NCBI GenBank assembly: GCA_007988745.1
Contig: BJUT01000012.1
Location: forward strand, 18,798 to 82,797
Direction of reading: 5' to 3'
From: Pseudoalteromonas atlantica
Lineage (GTDB): Bacteria; Pseudomonadota; Gammaproteobacteria; Enterobacterales; Alteromonadaceae
Length of the DNA: 64,000 nt
The position numbers were made by a program, and so were the translations under genes. A model generated the notes under the pieces. That model worked only from the letters and a program-made list of their open reading frames with translations. It was not told the origin of the DNA and searched no databases. Below, piece after piece: positions 45,018 to 53,929 of the stretch (the stretch's first letter is position 1; the number at the start of each line of letters is the position of its first letter).

Positions 45018-48000
45018 TGTCAGTATTTAAAAAAATATCCGCCGCCGTCATCGGCGTTTTAATCACGCTTGCCGTTATTATATTTTGCTTGTTATTTACT
45101 GCGCCCGGTAATCAATTTATTGCTTATAGTGCCAATAAAATGGTGGACGGCTTACATATTGAGATTAAAAAAGGGCGCTTTTTATATAACAACCCGTTTA
45201 ATGTGAGTTTTAAAAACCAAAGTACAGATTTTAAAGCGCAGCAGCTTAAAATAGATTTATTTTGGTGGCAGTGCGATGGCCTATGTATTGAAAATGTAAG
45301 CGCGCGGTCAATCAAACTAGCCCTTGGCAATGCACCCGAAGCCACACAACAGAGCACCTCAGATCCATTAGCTAAAATTACGTTTCCCTTTAATATTGCC
45401 GTTAAAAATGTAGCAATAAACGAATTTGTATTAAATCATCCAAGTGCTGATGTAACCGTAAATAACTTTACCCTTGCAGCGAAAGCTGAAGATGCAACCT
45501 TAGCACTAAAAAGCCTAACTATTAGTGATGTATTGGTAAAGCTTAAAGAGCAACCCGCCTCATCTAATCAAGCAACGGCTAATCAAGGCCAAGCGCTAAC
45601 AGCGCTACCTGCGTTACCAGATATAGAATTTACATCGCCCCTTAATTTACGGGTAGAGCAGTTTGACGTTAAAAAGGTGGATATTGAGCAAGGTGAGCAA
45701 ACTCACACAATCGAAAATATAGCGCTTGTATTAAATGTAGAAGATGAAAAAGTTAACTTACAAACGCTTAGCGCGCAGTATCAACAATGGCAATTAAATA
45801 CAGAGTTAACTAGTGAGCTTGCAGGTAACTTACCATTAAACGCTAAAGTAGCGTTAAACAGCGACTTGCACCAAGCGAATTTAGCGTTAAGTGGTGATCT
45901 ATCTGATTTAAATATAAATTTACAAACGACTGGTCAGTACCCATTAAATTTAACGGCGACGGCTAATTTAAAACAAAAAAATTATCCGTTTGAACTTACT
46001 GGTAAAGTTGAGCAATGGTTGATTGACGCTCAAAGTAACGAGCTAAAAGTAAATAATGTTGATTTATCAGCTTCGGGTAATGCGGATGATTACACACTAA
46101 GTTTAAAAGCGCATAGCCAATTAGGTGCCTATCCAGCTGTAGTATTAAACACGCAATTAAACGGCTCGCTTAGCCAAGCGCAGTTAAGTACCTTAAGCCT
46201 AAAAGCAAACGACAGTAGTGCAATATTTAAAGGTAATGTTAATTGGCAAAAGGGCATACAAGCCGATTTCACCGGTTCGTTAAATAGCTTAAAAGCACAA
46301 TACTTAACAGATGCGCTTACAAGTAATATTTCTGGCCAGCTAGAAGGGCGCTTTAACAGCGAAGGGCAAAACTGGCACTTGCAAATGGATAATACACAAC
46401 TTGCAGGTACACTGAACCAAACACCGCTTGAATTTGCCTCAAACTTTACACTTAACAATACGCTAAAAGCCAACATAGACAGCCTGTATTTAAGTAGCGG
46501 GGCCAATAAATTAACCTTGAGCGGGCAAGTTGACGACACCTGGCAGGTTGACGGAAAAGTAACACTGACAGGAAATGAGCAAACTAATCTGCCATTCGTT
46601 GCAAACGGTAAGGCCGATTTAAAAGTTAGAGGGCCCCGTTTAACCCCCGCCGTTGATTTATCGTTATTACTCGATAACTTTATGTATAACGACATAAACG
46701 TTAACAAACTCGCCCTTAAAGGTCAGCTCGATACAGCCGCAGATTGGCAAACCGATGTGAGCTTAAACGTAGGCTCAGCAATGGTTGCTGATCAGGTAAT
46801 TAATAGTGTTGAGCTAACTGCCACTGGCGATAAAACTGACCATCAGCTGGTGGCCGCCATAGATGCAGAGCAAGGCGCTGCTGAGCTTGAAGTAACCGGT
46901 AAGCTCAATAATGACGTGTGGAATGGCTCGCTCAGTAATATAACGCTAAGTGACAAAAAGCTCAGCTTTAGTAATAGTAAAAAAATTGCGGTGATGTTTA
47001 ATACCCAAACCAGCGATTTTGATGTGAGTGCACATTGCTGGCGCTCAAACAAAAGTGAGCTATGTATTAACACCCTTGCGCAAACTAAAAACTTGGGCCA
47101 ATTTAATGCTACGTTGAGCAATTTAGCGCTTGAAGAGCTTAAACACTTTTTACCAGACAACATGCGTACGCGTGGTGATATAAGCGGCGACTTTGCTGCA
47201 AATTGGAACGAGGGCGCATTAAAAACACTTCGCGCTAATTTAAATGCGGATGACCTTGTTGCTGTTCTTACCTCAGAGGAAGACCGGTTTAAATTGCCCA
47301 TCGAGACGCTAAAAGTTAGTGCCTACACTGACTCTCAAACGGGTAAGCTAGAGGCCGATTTACGCTCAAGTGTGCTTGGTAAAATAGCCACCGAAATTAA
47401 TATTGATGATATTCAAAATCAGCAAACATTAAACGGTCACCTTAATATAGATAAAATATTGCTATCAGACTTACATCCATTTCTCGAAACCCTTGAGCAA
47501 TTAAAAGGCGATATAACAGGTAACGTGGCAGTTGCCGGCACTTTGCAAGACCCACTATTAAATGGTGAGGTAAATGTCAGTGATATCAATTTAGAAGGTG
47601 AGCAGTTGCCGGTGGTGTTGCAAAAATCTAATGTAAACATTTTATTTGATAAAACCACCGCCACAATTAAAGGTAATTTAAACGACACCCAAGGCGGTAA
47701 AATCAACCTAACCGGCGACGTAGATTGGCAAGGTGCACAGCCTGAGGTAAATGTAAGCGTTAACGGCGAGCAGTTTTTTGTTCGCGCGCAGCAAGGCGTG
47801 ACGTTTAAAGTATCGCCTGATTTAACTATTGGACTTGCAAATAATGCATTAAAGCTGTCTGGCGAAGTGATTGTGCCTTATGGCAGGGTAATGATTGAAG
47901 AGCTGCCAGAGGGCGCCGTTCAAGTGAGTGACGATGAGATTATTGTTGATCAACAAACTGAAACGGCAGAAAACGTGCCGTTTGATTACGATGTAAATTT

Positions 48001-48700
48001 AAAAGTGATTGTTAAAAACGATGTAAAAATAGAATCGTTTGGTCTTGAGTCGAAAATAGCGGGCGATTTAGCCATCAAAATGAGCCAGGGCGCCCCTATA
48101 ATTGCCACCGGCGAGCTAAATTTAATCGATGGTACGTATTTAGCTTTTGGCCAAGATTTAATTATTAGTACTGGGCAAATAGGGTTTAGTGGCTCGATTG
48201 AGCAACCGTTTTTAAATATTAAAGCCATACGTAATCCAGACACCACAGCAAACGGTGTTGTGGCAGGTGTTACGCTTACTGGTAACGTTGAGCAACCTAC
48301 CTTAAAAGTATTTTCTGAGCCGGCAATGGATCAAGCACAAGCGCTGGCCTATTTACTCAATGGGCAGCCGCTAGGCGAGGGCGACAGTTCAAGCGATGCC
48401 ATGCTTACTCAGTTATTGCTCTCACAAGGGGTGAGCCGCAGTGAAGGCGTTGTATCTAAAGTTGGCGAAACCATTGGTTTATCTGATGTAAGCTTAAGTT
48501 CAACGGGCTCTGGCGATAGCACTAAGCTTGAAATATCGGGATATGTAGCGCCTAGCTTACAAGTTAAATACAGCGTAGGGGTATTTGACTCGCTCAGTGA
48601 GGTCGCTATTCGCTATCAGCTGCTTTCGCAATTTTATGTAGAGATCACCAGTGGTTTAAATCAAAATGTTGATTTACTCTATAAGTTTGATTGGGACTAA
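45017..48700 (+). CDS. tamB: Translocation and assembly module inner-membrane protein TamB
   Basis: The 1227-aa AsmA-like protein has one N-terminal membrane anchor (about 8-30, AAVIGVLITLAVIIFCLLFT), then a very long beta-rich periplasmic part built of AsmA/TamB repeats. The C-terminal DUF490 domain (about 870-1227) contains GEVIVPYGRVMIEELPEGAV, VTLTGNVEQPTLKVFSEPAM and ends with LLYKFDWD. It forms a hydrophobic groove bridging the membranes and works with TamA. Length is near E. coli TamB (1259). Confidence 0.95.
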   Translation: MSVFKKISAAVIGVLITLAVIIFCLLFTAPGNQFIAYSANKMVDGLHIEIKKGRFLYNNPFNVSFKNQSTDFKAQQLKIDLFWWQCDGLCIENVSARSIKLALGNAPEATQQSTSDPLAKITFPFNIAVKNVAINEFVLNHPSADVTVNNFTLAAKAEDATLALKSLTISDVLVKLKEQPASSNQATANQGQALTALPALPDIEFTSPLNLRVEQFDVKKVDIEQGEQTHTIENIALVLNVEDEKVNLQTLSAQYQQWQLNTELTSELAGNLPLNAKVALNSDLHQANLALSGDLSDLNINLQTTGQYPLNLTATANLKQKNYPFELTGKVEQWLIDAQSNELKVNNVDLSASGNADDYTLSLKAHSQLGAYPAVVLNTQLNGSLSQAQLSTLSLKANDSSAIFKGNVNWQKGIQADFTGSLNSLKAQYLTDALTSNISGQLEGRFNSEGQNWHLQMDNTQLAGTLNQTPLEFASNFTLNNTLKANIDSLYLSSGANKLTLSGQVDDTWQVDGKVTLTGNEQTNLPFVANGKADLKVRGPRLTPAVDLSLLLDNFMYNDINVNKLALKGQLDTAADWQTDVSLNVGSAMVADQVINSVELTATGDKTDHQLVAAIDAEQGAAELEVTGKLNNDVWNGSLSNITLSDKKLSFSNSKKIAVMFNTQTSDFDVSAHCWRSNKSELCINTLAQTKNLGQFNATLSNLALEELKHFLPDNMRTRGDISGDFAANWNEGALKTLRANLNADDLVAVLTSEEDRFKLPIETLKVSAYTDSQTGKLEADLRSSVLGKIATEINIDDIQNQQTLNGHLNIDKILLSDLHPFLETLEQLKGDITGNVAVAGTLQDPLLNGEVNVSDINLEGEQLPVVLQKSNVNILFDKTTATIKGNLNDTQGGKINLTGDVDWQGAQPEVNVSVNGEQFFVRAQQGVTFKVSPDLTIGLANNALKLSGEVIVPYGRVMIEELPEGAVQVSDDEIIVDQQTETAENVPFDYDVNLKVIVKNDVKIESFGLESKIAGDLAIKMSQGAPIIATGELNLIDGTYLAFGQDLIISTGQIGFSGSIEQPFLNIKAIRNPDTTANGVVAGVTLTGNVEQPTLKVFSEPAMDQAQALAYLLNGQPLGEGDSSSDAMLTQLLLSQGVSRSEGVVSKVGETIGLSDVSLSSTGSGDSTKLEISGYVAPSLQVKYSVGVFDSLSEVAIRYQLLSQFYVEITSGLNQNVDLLYKFDWD

Positions 48701-48720
48701 ATAGGCAGTATAAGGGTTAT

Positions 48721-49602
48721 ATGAAAGGATTATATTTAGCAGCACTAATAACAGGATTAACTGGGTGCGCCCAATACACAGAGCAACACGCGGGCACTCA
48801 ACAAACTCCAACCCGTAGCGCAAGCGAGGTAATAAAGCAGGCTAAAGCGCACGAATGGCGAAATGTAGACAAGCAAAATGTTTTAAAAATTACGCTACCT
48901 ACAGGGGCGGCTTATGTTGAGCTTAACCCGCAGCTTGCAGCTAAGCATACTGCGCACGTAAAACAACTTGCACGAGAAGGCTTTTATAAAAATACCCGTG
49001 TTTATCGTTTTGTTGAAGGGTTTGTAGCCCAAGGAGGCGACAGCTCAGGCAATAAAGTAATTAAAACGGCTAATAAAACTGTGCCTGCAGAGTTTTACCA
49101 TAGCACCACACAGCCGCTTAAAATTACAGAGCTACAAGGCGATGGTTACGCGCCTGTAACGGGGTTTTTAAACGGTTTTGCTGTCGCACAAAACGCCTCT
49201 AATACACAAACTTGGCAGGTACATTGCCACGGTGTGTTTGCCATGGCGCGTGGCAATGAGATCAACAGTGCAAGCACTGAATTTTTTGTCACCATTGGCC
49301 AAGGTCCGCGCTACCTTGATAAAAATATTACCGTATTTGGAAGAGTGCTTGAAGGTATGGAGCACTTTAATCGTTTACAGCGTAAGCCTGTTCCTAACAC
49401 GCCATTTAACCCAATTAAAAACATTGAGGTGTTAGCCGATATTAAGCGTGATAAAAGCACCTTTAATGTTATGAAAACAGACTCGCAATCATTTAGAGAA
49501 TTGATTGAGGCGCGAAAAAATCGTACCGAACCTTGGTTTGTATACGCCCATAATTATATTGATGTGTGCGCAATGCCTATTCCGACTAAGCGCATTGATT
49601 AG
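48721..49602 (+). CDS. Cyclophilin-type peptidyl-prolyl isomerase lipoprotein
   Basis: Start set at ATG 48721, which gives a proper lipoprotein signal (lipobox LTGC, Cys16) and lies 20 bp after tamB; a frame open from 48691 overlaps tamB without an RBS. The 293-aa protein has a cyclophilin fold with FVEGFVAQGGDSSGN, NGFAVAQNA, HGVFAMARGNEINSASTEFF and NITVFGRVLEGME. It should turn prolyl bonds of outer-membrane or secreted proteins in the periplasm. Its place after tamAB suggests linked envelope assembly. The catalytic Arg seems to be replaced or shifted (RFVEGFVAQGG). Confidence 0.85.
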   Translation: MKGLYLAALITGLTGCAQYTEQHAGTQQTPTRSASEVIKQAKAHEWRNVDKQNVLKITLPTGAAYVELNPQLAAKHTAHVKQLAREGFYKNTRVYRFVEGFVAQGGDSSGNKVIKTANKTVPAEFYHSTTQPLKITELQGDGYAPVTGFLNGFAVAQNASNTQTWQVHCHGVFAMARGNEINSASTEFFVTIGQGPRYLDKNITVFGRVLEGMEHFNRLQRKPVPNTPFNPIKNIEVLADIKRDKSTFNVMKTDSQSFRELIEARKNRTEPWFVYAHNYIDVCAMPIPTKRID

Positions 49603-49616
49603 CTTATAACGGGTAT

Positions 49617-49642
49617 AAAAAAGGAGCTTAAGCTCCTTTTTT
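49617..49642. terminator. Bidirectional terminator between the cyclophilin gene and queF
   Basis: A perfect 26-bp palindrome: six A, GGAGCTTAAGCTCC, six T. Works for both convergent genes. Confidence 0.88.
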
Positions 49643-49667
49643 ATGGTGATATTTAAGTCGATTGGTA

Positions 49668-50513
49668 TTACTGGCGATTAATTTTTACCGCAAAAGGCGT
49701 ATCGTTATAGTGCGTTGAACGATACGGATTTATATCCAGCCCACCGCGGCGTGTATAACGCGCATAAACTTCAAGCTCTTTAATGTTTAGCTGCGTGGTT
49801 AAATCACTATAAATACGCTCTACACATTGCTCATGAAACTCATTGTGCGTTCTAAATGAAATTAAATAACGCAAGAGTGCCTCATGGCATATTTGCTCAC
49901 CAGTGTAACGAATAATTATACTGGCCCAATCTGGCTGCGAGGTAATTAAGCAGTTAGATTTAAGCAAATGGCTGTGCAGAGTCTCAGTAACTAGGGTGTC
50001 ACTTTTTGATTTAAGTGAGTAGGCGTCAATATCGTAGTTATCTATTTCAATATCTAAATCGTCAATACATTGCCCAGGTAATGGCGTGCAAGGTAAGCAG
50101 TTATAGTCATCAGGTGCGTATAACGTTACCGCTACATCGCTATTTACCGCATTTGATAAGTCTTCAATTAAATGCTGTCTTACCACCTCAATACTTTCAA
50201 AGCGGGTTTGATTAAAGCTATTTAAGTAAAGTTTAAACGACTTAGACTCAATAATATGGCTGCTTTGGCACGCAAAAGTAAACAGCGCCACGGCAACCTG
50301 CGGTTTACCTTTAGCGTTTAACCACGAAAGCTCATAACCTGTCCAAATATCTTGGCCTTTAAAGGGCAACTCGGCTTCGTCAATATTTAAAGCATCACGA
50401 TTTAACTTGCGGGCAATAGGAAAAAGCAAGCTAGGCGAATATACATCTACATATTCAGTAGATTGTCCTAACACACTACCTTTAAGGTCTGGAGAATTGC
50501 TGTAATCTGTCAT
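49668..50513 (-). CDS. queF: NADPH-dependent 7-cyano-7-deazaguanine reductase QueF
   Basis: The 281-aa enzyme is the long, two-domain QueF as in E. coli (282 aa). The substrate-binding [16 protein letters not shown] motif is at about 89-104. The catalytic Cys188 ([11 protein letters not shown]) and Asp195 are in the positions of E. coli Cys190 and Asp197. It reduces preQ0 to preQ1 for queuosine in tRNA. It is divergent from syd, with only a short gap, as in the enterobacterial order. Confidence 0.96.
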   Translation of the reverse strand: MTDYSNSPDLKGSVLGQSTEYVDVYSPSLLFPIARKLNRDALNIDEAELPFKGQDIWTGYELSWLNAKGKPQVAVALFTFACQSSHIIESKSFKLYLNSFNQTRFESIEVVRQHLIEDLSNAVNSDVAVTLYAPDDYNCLPCTPLPGQCIDDLDIEIDNYDIDAYSLKSKSDTLVTETLHSHLLKSNCLITSQPDWASIIIRYTGEQICHEALLRYLISFRTHNEFHEQCVERIYSDLTTQLNIKELEVYARYTRRGGLDINPYRSTHYNDTPFAVKINRQ

Positions 50514-50572
50514 GTTTGCTCTTAAATAGTTACAATAGGGACATTATATCTAATTTAAATGAGTTTCGCAGT

Positions 50573-51112
50573 ATGTCTGTTGCAATGCAAATGGCCCAAC
50601 TTCACACGCAATTTTGTGAAAAAACCGTTAAAAACACCGCTAAATATCCGCTTATGGCACACGATGAACAATGGCCTAGCCCTTGCGAGTTTGGCGAGGT
50701 AGACGCACAAGGCAATATTCAATGGAAAAGTGCTTTGCAAACCCCCGCAGGTTCGTTATCAGATTTAGCTAACGCGCTTGAGCTGAGCTTCCCAGCAGGG
50801 GTTGGTGAGTTTTATGGGCACATGTATGGCGGTAGCATTTTAGCCAACATAGATGGTCACCGTGTGGAGTTATTACAAGCTTGGAATAAAGATGATTTTG
50901 ACCTGCTGCAACAAAATATTACCGGTCATGTATTAATGAAACGAAAATTAAAGCAGCCAGAAACCCTATTCATTGGTTTAACTGAGCAAGATGACTTACT
51001 GGTTACCGTGCAGGTAAAAACCGGTGAGGTATGTTTAGAGTACGTAGGTAAAAAGCCGCATCATGTACTTGCACCCAATATAGAATCTTTTTTAAAAGCG
51101 CTTGAGGTTTAG
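50573..51112 (+). CDS. syd: SecY-interacting protein Syd
   Basis: The ATG at 50573 (MSVAMQMAQLHTQFCEKTVK) gives 179 aa, close to E. coli Syd (181); a TTG frame from 50516 adds 19 unrelated residues. Conserved parts are WPSPCEFGEVDAQGNIQWKS, FYGHMYGGSILANIDGHRVE, LLQAWNKDDFDLLQQNITGH and ETLFIGLTEQDDLL. It is a cytosolic, membrane-associated protein that binds SecY and may monitor translocon assembly. Neighbourhood with queF and the CsrB-type RNA matches E. coli. Confidence 0.93.
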   Translation: MSVAMQMAQLHTQFCEKTVKNTAKYPLMAHDEQWPSPCEFGEVDAQGNIQWKSALQTPAGSLSDLANALELSFPAGVGEFYGHMYGGSILANIDGHRVELLQAWNKDDFDLLQQNITGHVLMKRKLKQPETLFIGLTEQDDLLVTVQVKTGEVCLEYVGKKPHHVLAPNIESFLKALEV

Positions 51113-51260
51113 ATTAATTAAACCAATGTGCAGTAATCGTTAATTATTGTGCAGGATAAGCCCTTTGCAAGATGCGTTAAAGGTTGCTTAGTTATTACAG
51201 CGAAAAGAGCGATATTGTAGCCTTACTTGCCGCTTTTACTTAATTTAATTGAGCATTAAA

Positions 51261-51296
51261 AAATCAGCTTAGTGCAATGCATTAAGCTGATTTTTT
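51261..51296. terminator. Terminator between syd and the DUF2310 gene
   Basis: AAATCAGCTTA (51261-51271) pairs with TAAGCTGATTT (51283-51293), 11 bp, with T run to the right and A run to the left. Confidence 0.82.
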
Positions 51297-51337
51297 ATAA
51301 GGTGTGTAACTTTATTTTGCAAAGTGCAGGCTTTTAG

Positions 51338-52111
51338 TTACTGAAAATCCCACGAAACATTAGATACTAACCCACATGGCTCACACCTAAAATCAAATAA
51401 CCCAAACCACGGCTCTGGCAATTTCCACTCACTATTGCAGCTAGGGCATTTACGCTCAAGTTCTGAGGCTTTATCTACACCACCTACACGGTATAAATAA
51501 TAATAAACCGGTTTTTGAGTTAAAAAGCGGATACGTTTAGCAATGTCTTTACCGCGGCGATATAAGTCACTTTGTGTGCTTGATATTTCTTCAAGCGCTG
51601 GAAATTCACACCGAGTAGCGCCGTTAATTTGTATTTGATCGCAGGCTTGCCAATCTTCTTGCCATTTTATGAGTGTTTTATAATCACCATTTGCAATGGC
51701 CGGAATAGTAAATAATGGCACGGGTAAAAAGTCATCACCACAATACAGTGGGCTACAGGTATGCACATAGGTTGTGTATAAAATATAGCTTGAAGGCGAT
51801 TTACAGGTATCGGCACCGTTTGAGTGAATGTCTTGGCCAATAACTTTTATTTTAGGAGCAAGTAAACCTGCACTGTGCAGCTTCTCAATACTGTGTTTTA
51901 CAAAAGGGCTATTATTTAATGGGTGCATGGCGTCTTCGGTTGGGCACATTACACGGGTAATAAAATAGCCATCTTTTAGTACAGTTGGGAATTCTTCACC
52001 CATAATTTGGCCGTTAAAACGCAGTGCATTAACTAATCGGTTAATGGCTTGCTCAGCGTGCTCTAGGGTGGTGTCTTGGTAGCAGTCAAACGTTAAATCA
52101 ACAACGAACAT
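51338..52111 (-). CDS. Zn-ribbon protein, DUF2310 family
   Basis: A 257-aa protein with a C-terminal zinc ribbon made of two Cys pairs: RKCPSCNSEW (about 222-231) and FRCEPCGLV. The central region has YILYTTYVHTCSPLYCGDD and the N-terminal part TFDCYQDTTLEHAEQAINRL. This is the pattern of the DUF2310 family, described as possible nucleic-acid-binding proteins. Function unknown. It follows the 87-aa gene by 13 bp, so the two are probably one operon. Confidence 0.82.
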   Translation of the reverse strand: MFVVDLTFDCYQDTTLEHAEQAINRLVNALRFNGQIMGEEFPTVLKDGYFITRVMCPTEDAMHPLNNSPFVKHSIEKLHSAGLLAPKIKVIGQDIHSNGADTCKSPSSYILYTTYVHTCSPLYCGDDFLPVPLFTIPAIANGDYKTLIKWQEDWQACDQIQINGATRCEFPALEEISSTQSDLYRRGKDIAKRIRFLTQKPVYYYLYRVGGVDKASELERKCPSCNSEWKLPEPWFGLFDFRCEPCGLVSNVSWDFQ

Positions 52112-52124
52112 TTATAGTCTCAAA

Positions 52125-52388
52125 TTATTTTTGCTCTAACAGGGCTAGCAACCTATCGAGTTTTTTCTCAATGCGATCGAGTTGAGATGTTTTAGGCTCA
52201 ACGATGCTCTGCTCAGGGTTTTTCATTAAATTATGAATTGAATCAGGGTTATTTTTATATTGGCTTACTGCGGCAATAATAACCGGCATAGGCACAGGTT
52301 GTGCTAAACGGCTTTTAGTTAGGGCAACAGTAGGGGTTTTGCCTTCATCAAGAAGGACTTTAATTGCATCAAATACAACTGCATTCAT
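52125..52388 (-). CDS. Conserved small protein with C-terminal coiled coil
   Basis: An 87-aa protein I cannot name. The first 50 residues (VFDAIKVLLDEGKTPTVALT and LAQPVPMPVIIAAVSQYKNN) look like a helical DNA-binding-type domain, and the end (SQLDRIEKKLDRLLALLEQK) is a short coiled coil fit for oligomerisation. It lies directly upstream of the DUF2310 gene. A DNA-binding role is inference. Confidence 0.65.
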   Translation of the reverse strand: MNAVVFDAIKVLLDEGKTPTVALTKSRLAQPVPMPVIIAAVSQYKNNPDSIHNLMKNPEQSIVEPKTSQLDRIEKKLDRLLALLEQK

Positions 52389-52414
52389 TAGATTTGTAAC
52401 TCTTTAATATATAA

Positions 52415-52482
52415 GCGCAGCAAGTGTTTGCTGCGCGGGTGCTATAGTAGCAACAATACCAAGGCGCATAAAGCCTTGGTAT
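52415..52482. other. Two strong hairpins upstream of the 87-aa gene
   Basis: GCGCAGCAA (52415-52423) pairs with TTGCTGCGC (52428-52436), and ATACCAAGGC (52456-52465) with GCCTTGGTAT (52473-52482). Neither has a T run in the expected place, so they are not classic terminators. They lie between the small gene and the repeat at 52499. Confidence 0.5.
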
Positions 52483-52498
52483 AAGCAGAGGGGGGATT

Positions 52499-52661
52499 AT
52501 ACCAATTCGCAATAATACTTAATCATTTTGCGGGGCTAAACGGGTCGCTACCTGTGTTAAAAAATTTTTCATTTAGAACAAGCAAATAGTTAATTTTTGC
52601 TTAGCTATAAACACGTTTATCGAGCCTCAAAATAGGTCGCATAATTAAGCAAATTAGTATT
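52499..52661 (+). repeat. MITE-like interspersed repeat, copy 1
   Basis: A 163-bp element with inverted ends: ATACCAATTCGC on the left and the complement of ATACTAATTTGC on the right (10 of 12). It shares TTAATCATTTTGCGGGG, AAACGxGTCGCTA, TGTGTTAAAAAAT and AACACGTTT...CCTCAAAATAG with the copy at 57458. It has no coding capacity. Its right end overlaps the stop codon of the DUF2789 gene. Confidence 0.75.
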
Positions 52662-52899
52662 ACTTACCTTCTTGGCGAAGCCTCACATCAAGTTCATCAA
52701 TTACTTCGCTCCACGCGCCATCTTCTGCTAGCGATTCTGCTAAAAAATGCTGCTGTGATTCATCCCAAAAAGGAGCTTGTTGTAAAAGCGTTGTGTCTTC
52801 TAGTGAGTGAGAAGCAATAAAATCGTCAATCTGTTGTTCTGAGCTAGGTAAACCCAATTGTGCAAACAACGTTTTCATATCGTGTTTTGTCGTATCCAT
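52660..52899 (-). CDS. DUF2789-family small protein
   Basis: The 79-aa acidic protein fits the DUF2789 pattern: MKTLFAQLGLPSSEQQIDDF, HSLEDTTLLQQAPFWDESQQ and FLAESLAEDGAWSEVIDELD. The structure should be a small helical bundle. Function unknown. The stop codon falls in the terminal inverted repeat of the adjacent repeat element. No operon partner is visible. Confidence 0.82.
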   Translation of the reverse strand: MDTTKHDMKTLFAQLGLPSSEQQIDDFIASHSLEDTTLLQQAPFWDESQQHFLAESLAEDGAWSEVIDELDVRLRQEGK

Positions 52900-53110
52900 A
52901 TTATTACTCCATCTGATTAAATTAAACCAAGCTTAGAGCCAGACTATAGGCTTTGCTAGTTAAACTCTCGCTGAATTGACGGTATTTTTGCTTTAGGTAT
53001 ATAGTTAACTTGCAGTATAGATAAACATTTTCGCCATACAATTACCAATTACTTTATATACGGTAAATAGTTTGGCAACGTTGAGGGTAGTAAAGCAAAA
53101 AGGATACACA

Positions 53111-53755
53111 ATGACAGTCACCTCTAATGAGCACACATTAAGCGTACAATACCTTGCCCCTGAAGATATAAGCACTGCAGGGAGTTTAATCTATCAGGCC
53201 TATCATGATGATCCGCTACTTCAAAATTTATTAGGTTATGATCAACATAATATGGCTGCCTACGAGAAAAAATTACGCTCAGTGATACGCGAAGAGCTCA
53301 GTGCTTTTTGGCAAGAAAAACTGCCATTAATAGGCTTGTACCGCGATGATAAATTAAAAGCGGTGGCGTGTGTATTTGAGTCAAGCAGCCAATTACAACC
53401 AGAGCGTTATTGGCATTGGCGCTTAAAGTTAATGCTGAGCGCAGGGTATTTGCAAACCAACCAACTAATAGAAAAAGAGCAAACAATACGCACTGCGCTT
53501 AATGAGATTGGCGATTACTACTATTTAGCGTTTATTGCGGTAGACCCGCACGTGCAAGGCCACGGGCTTGGGCGCTACCTGTTACGAGGCTTAGATGATT
53601 TAGCAACTAAAAACACAGGGGCTAAAGGGCTTGCCGTTTTTGTTACACGCCAAGAGCATAATACGTTTTTTAAATCAGAAGGATTTAGCACTTATAAAGC
53701 ACTTGCCTTTAATAAAGTATCCGGAGAGCTTCTTTTTAAACCATATGCAAAGTAA
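53111..53755 (+). CDS. GNAT-family N-acetyltransferase
   Basis: ATG at 53111 (RBS AAGGA) gives 214 aa; the frame from 53072 has no support. The GNAT core has FIAVDPHVQGHGLGRYLLRG, the acetyl-CoA pyrophosphate loop, and later AVFVTRQEHNTFFKSEGFST, where a late Phe-x-x-x-Gly-Phe is typical. The N-terminal portion PEDISTAGSLIYQAYHDDPL is the substrate part. The acceptor is unknown. It lies just upstream of the CsrB-like RNA. Confidence 0.85.
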   Translation: MTVTSNEHTLSVQYLAPEDISTAGSLIYQAYHDDPLLQNLLGYDQHNMAAYEKKLRSVIREELSAFWQEKLPLIGLYRDDKLKAVACVFESSSQLQPERYWHWRLKLMLSAGYLQTNQLIEKEQTIRTALNEIGDYYYLAFIAVDPHVQGHGLGRYLLRGLDDLATKNTGAKGLAVFVTRQEHNTFFKSEGFSTYKALAFNKVSGELLFKPYAK

Positions 53756-53791
53756 GTCTGTAAGCGATAAGCGCCATTACGGACATATGCC

Positions 53792-53809
53792 CGTGAGACA
53801 TATCTTACA
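53792..53809. promoter_or_regulatory. GacA/UvrY-box-like site
   Basis: CGTGAG-ACATAT-CTTACA matches the GacA/UvrY consensus TGTAAG-N6-CTTACA at 10 of 12 defined positions, with the right half perfect. It lies about 120-190 bp before the start of the GGA-rich RNA, the usual distance for csrB/rsmZ genes. Confidence 0.55.
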
Positions 53810-53929
53810 TTGGCGTGCGCATTATCAGTTACGGTCGTTCATAAATGCAGCTTTAAAAGGGTAAGCTTTTGTTTAGTATTGGGTTTTATATTTTTTCATA
53901 TATATTACGAAAAATTAATTTTGTTTACC

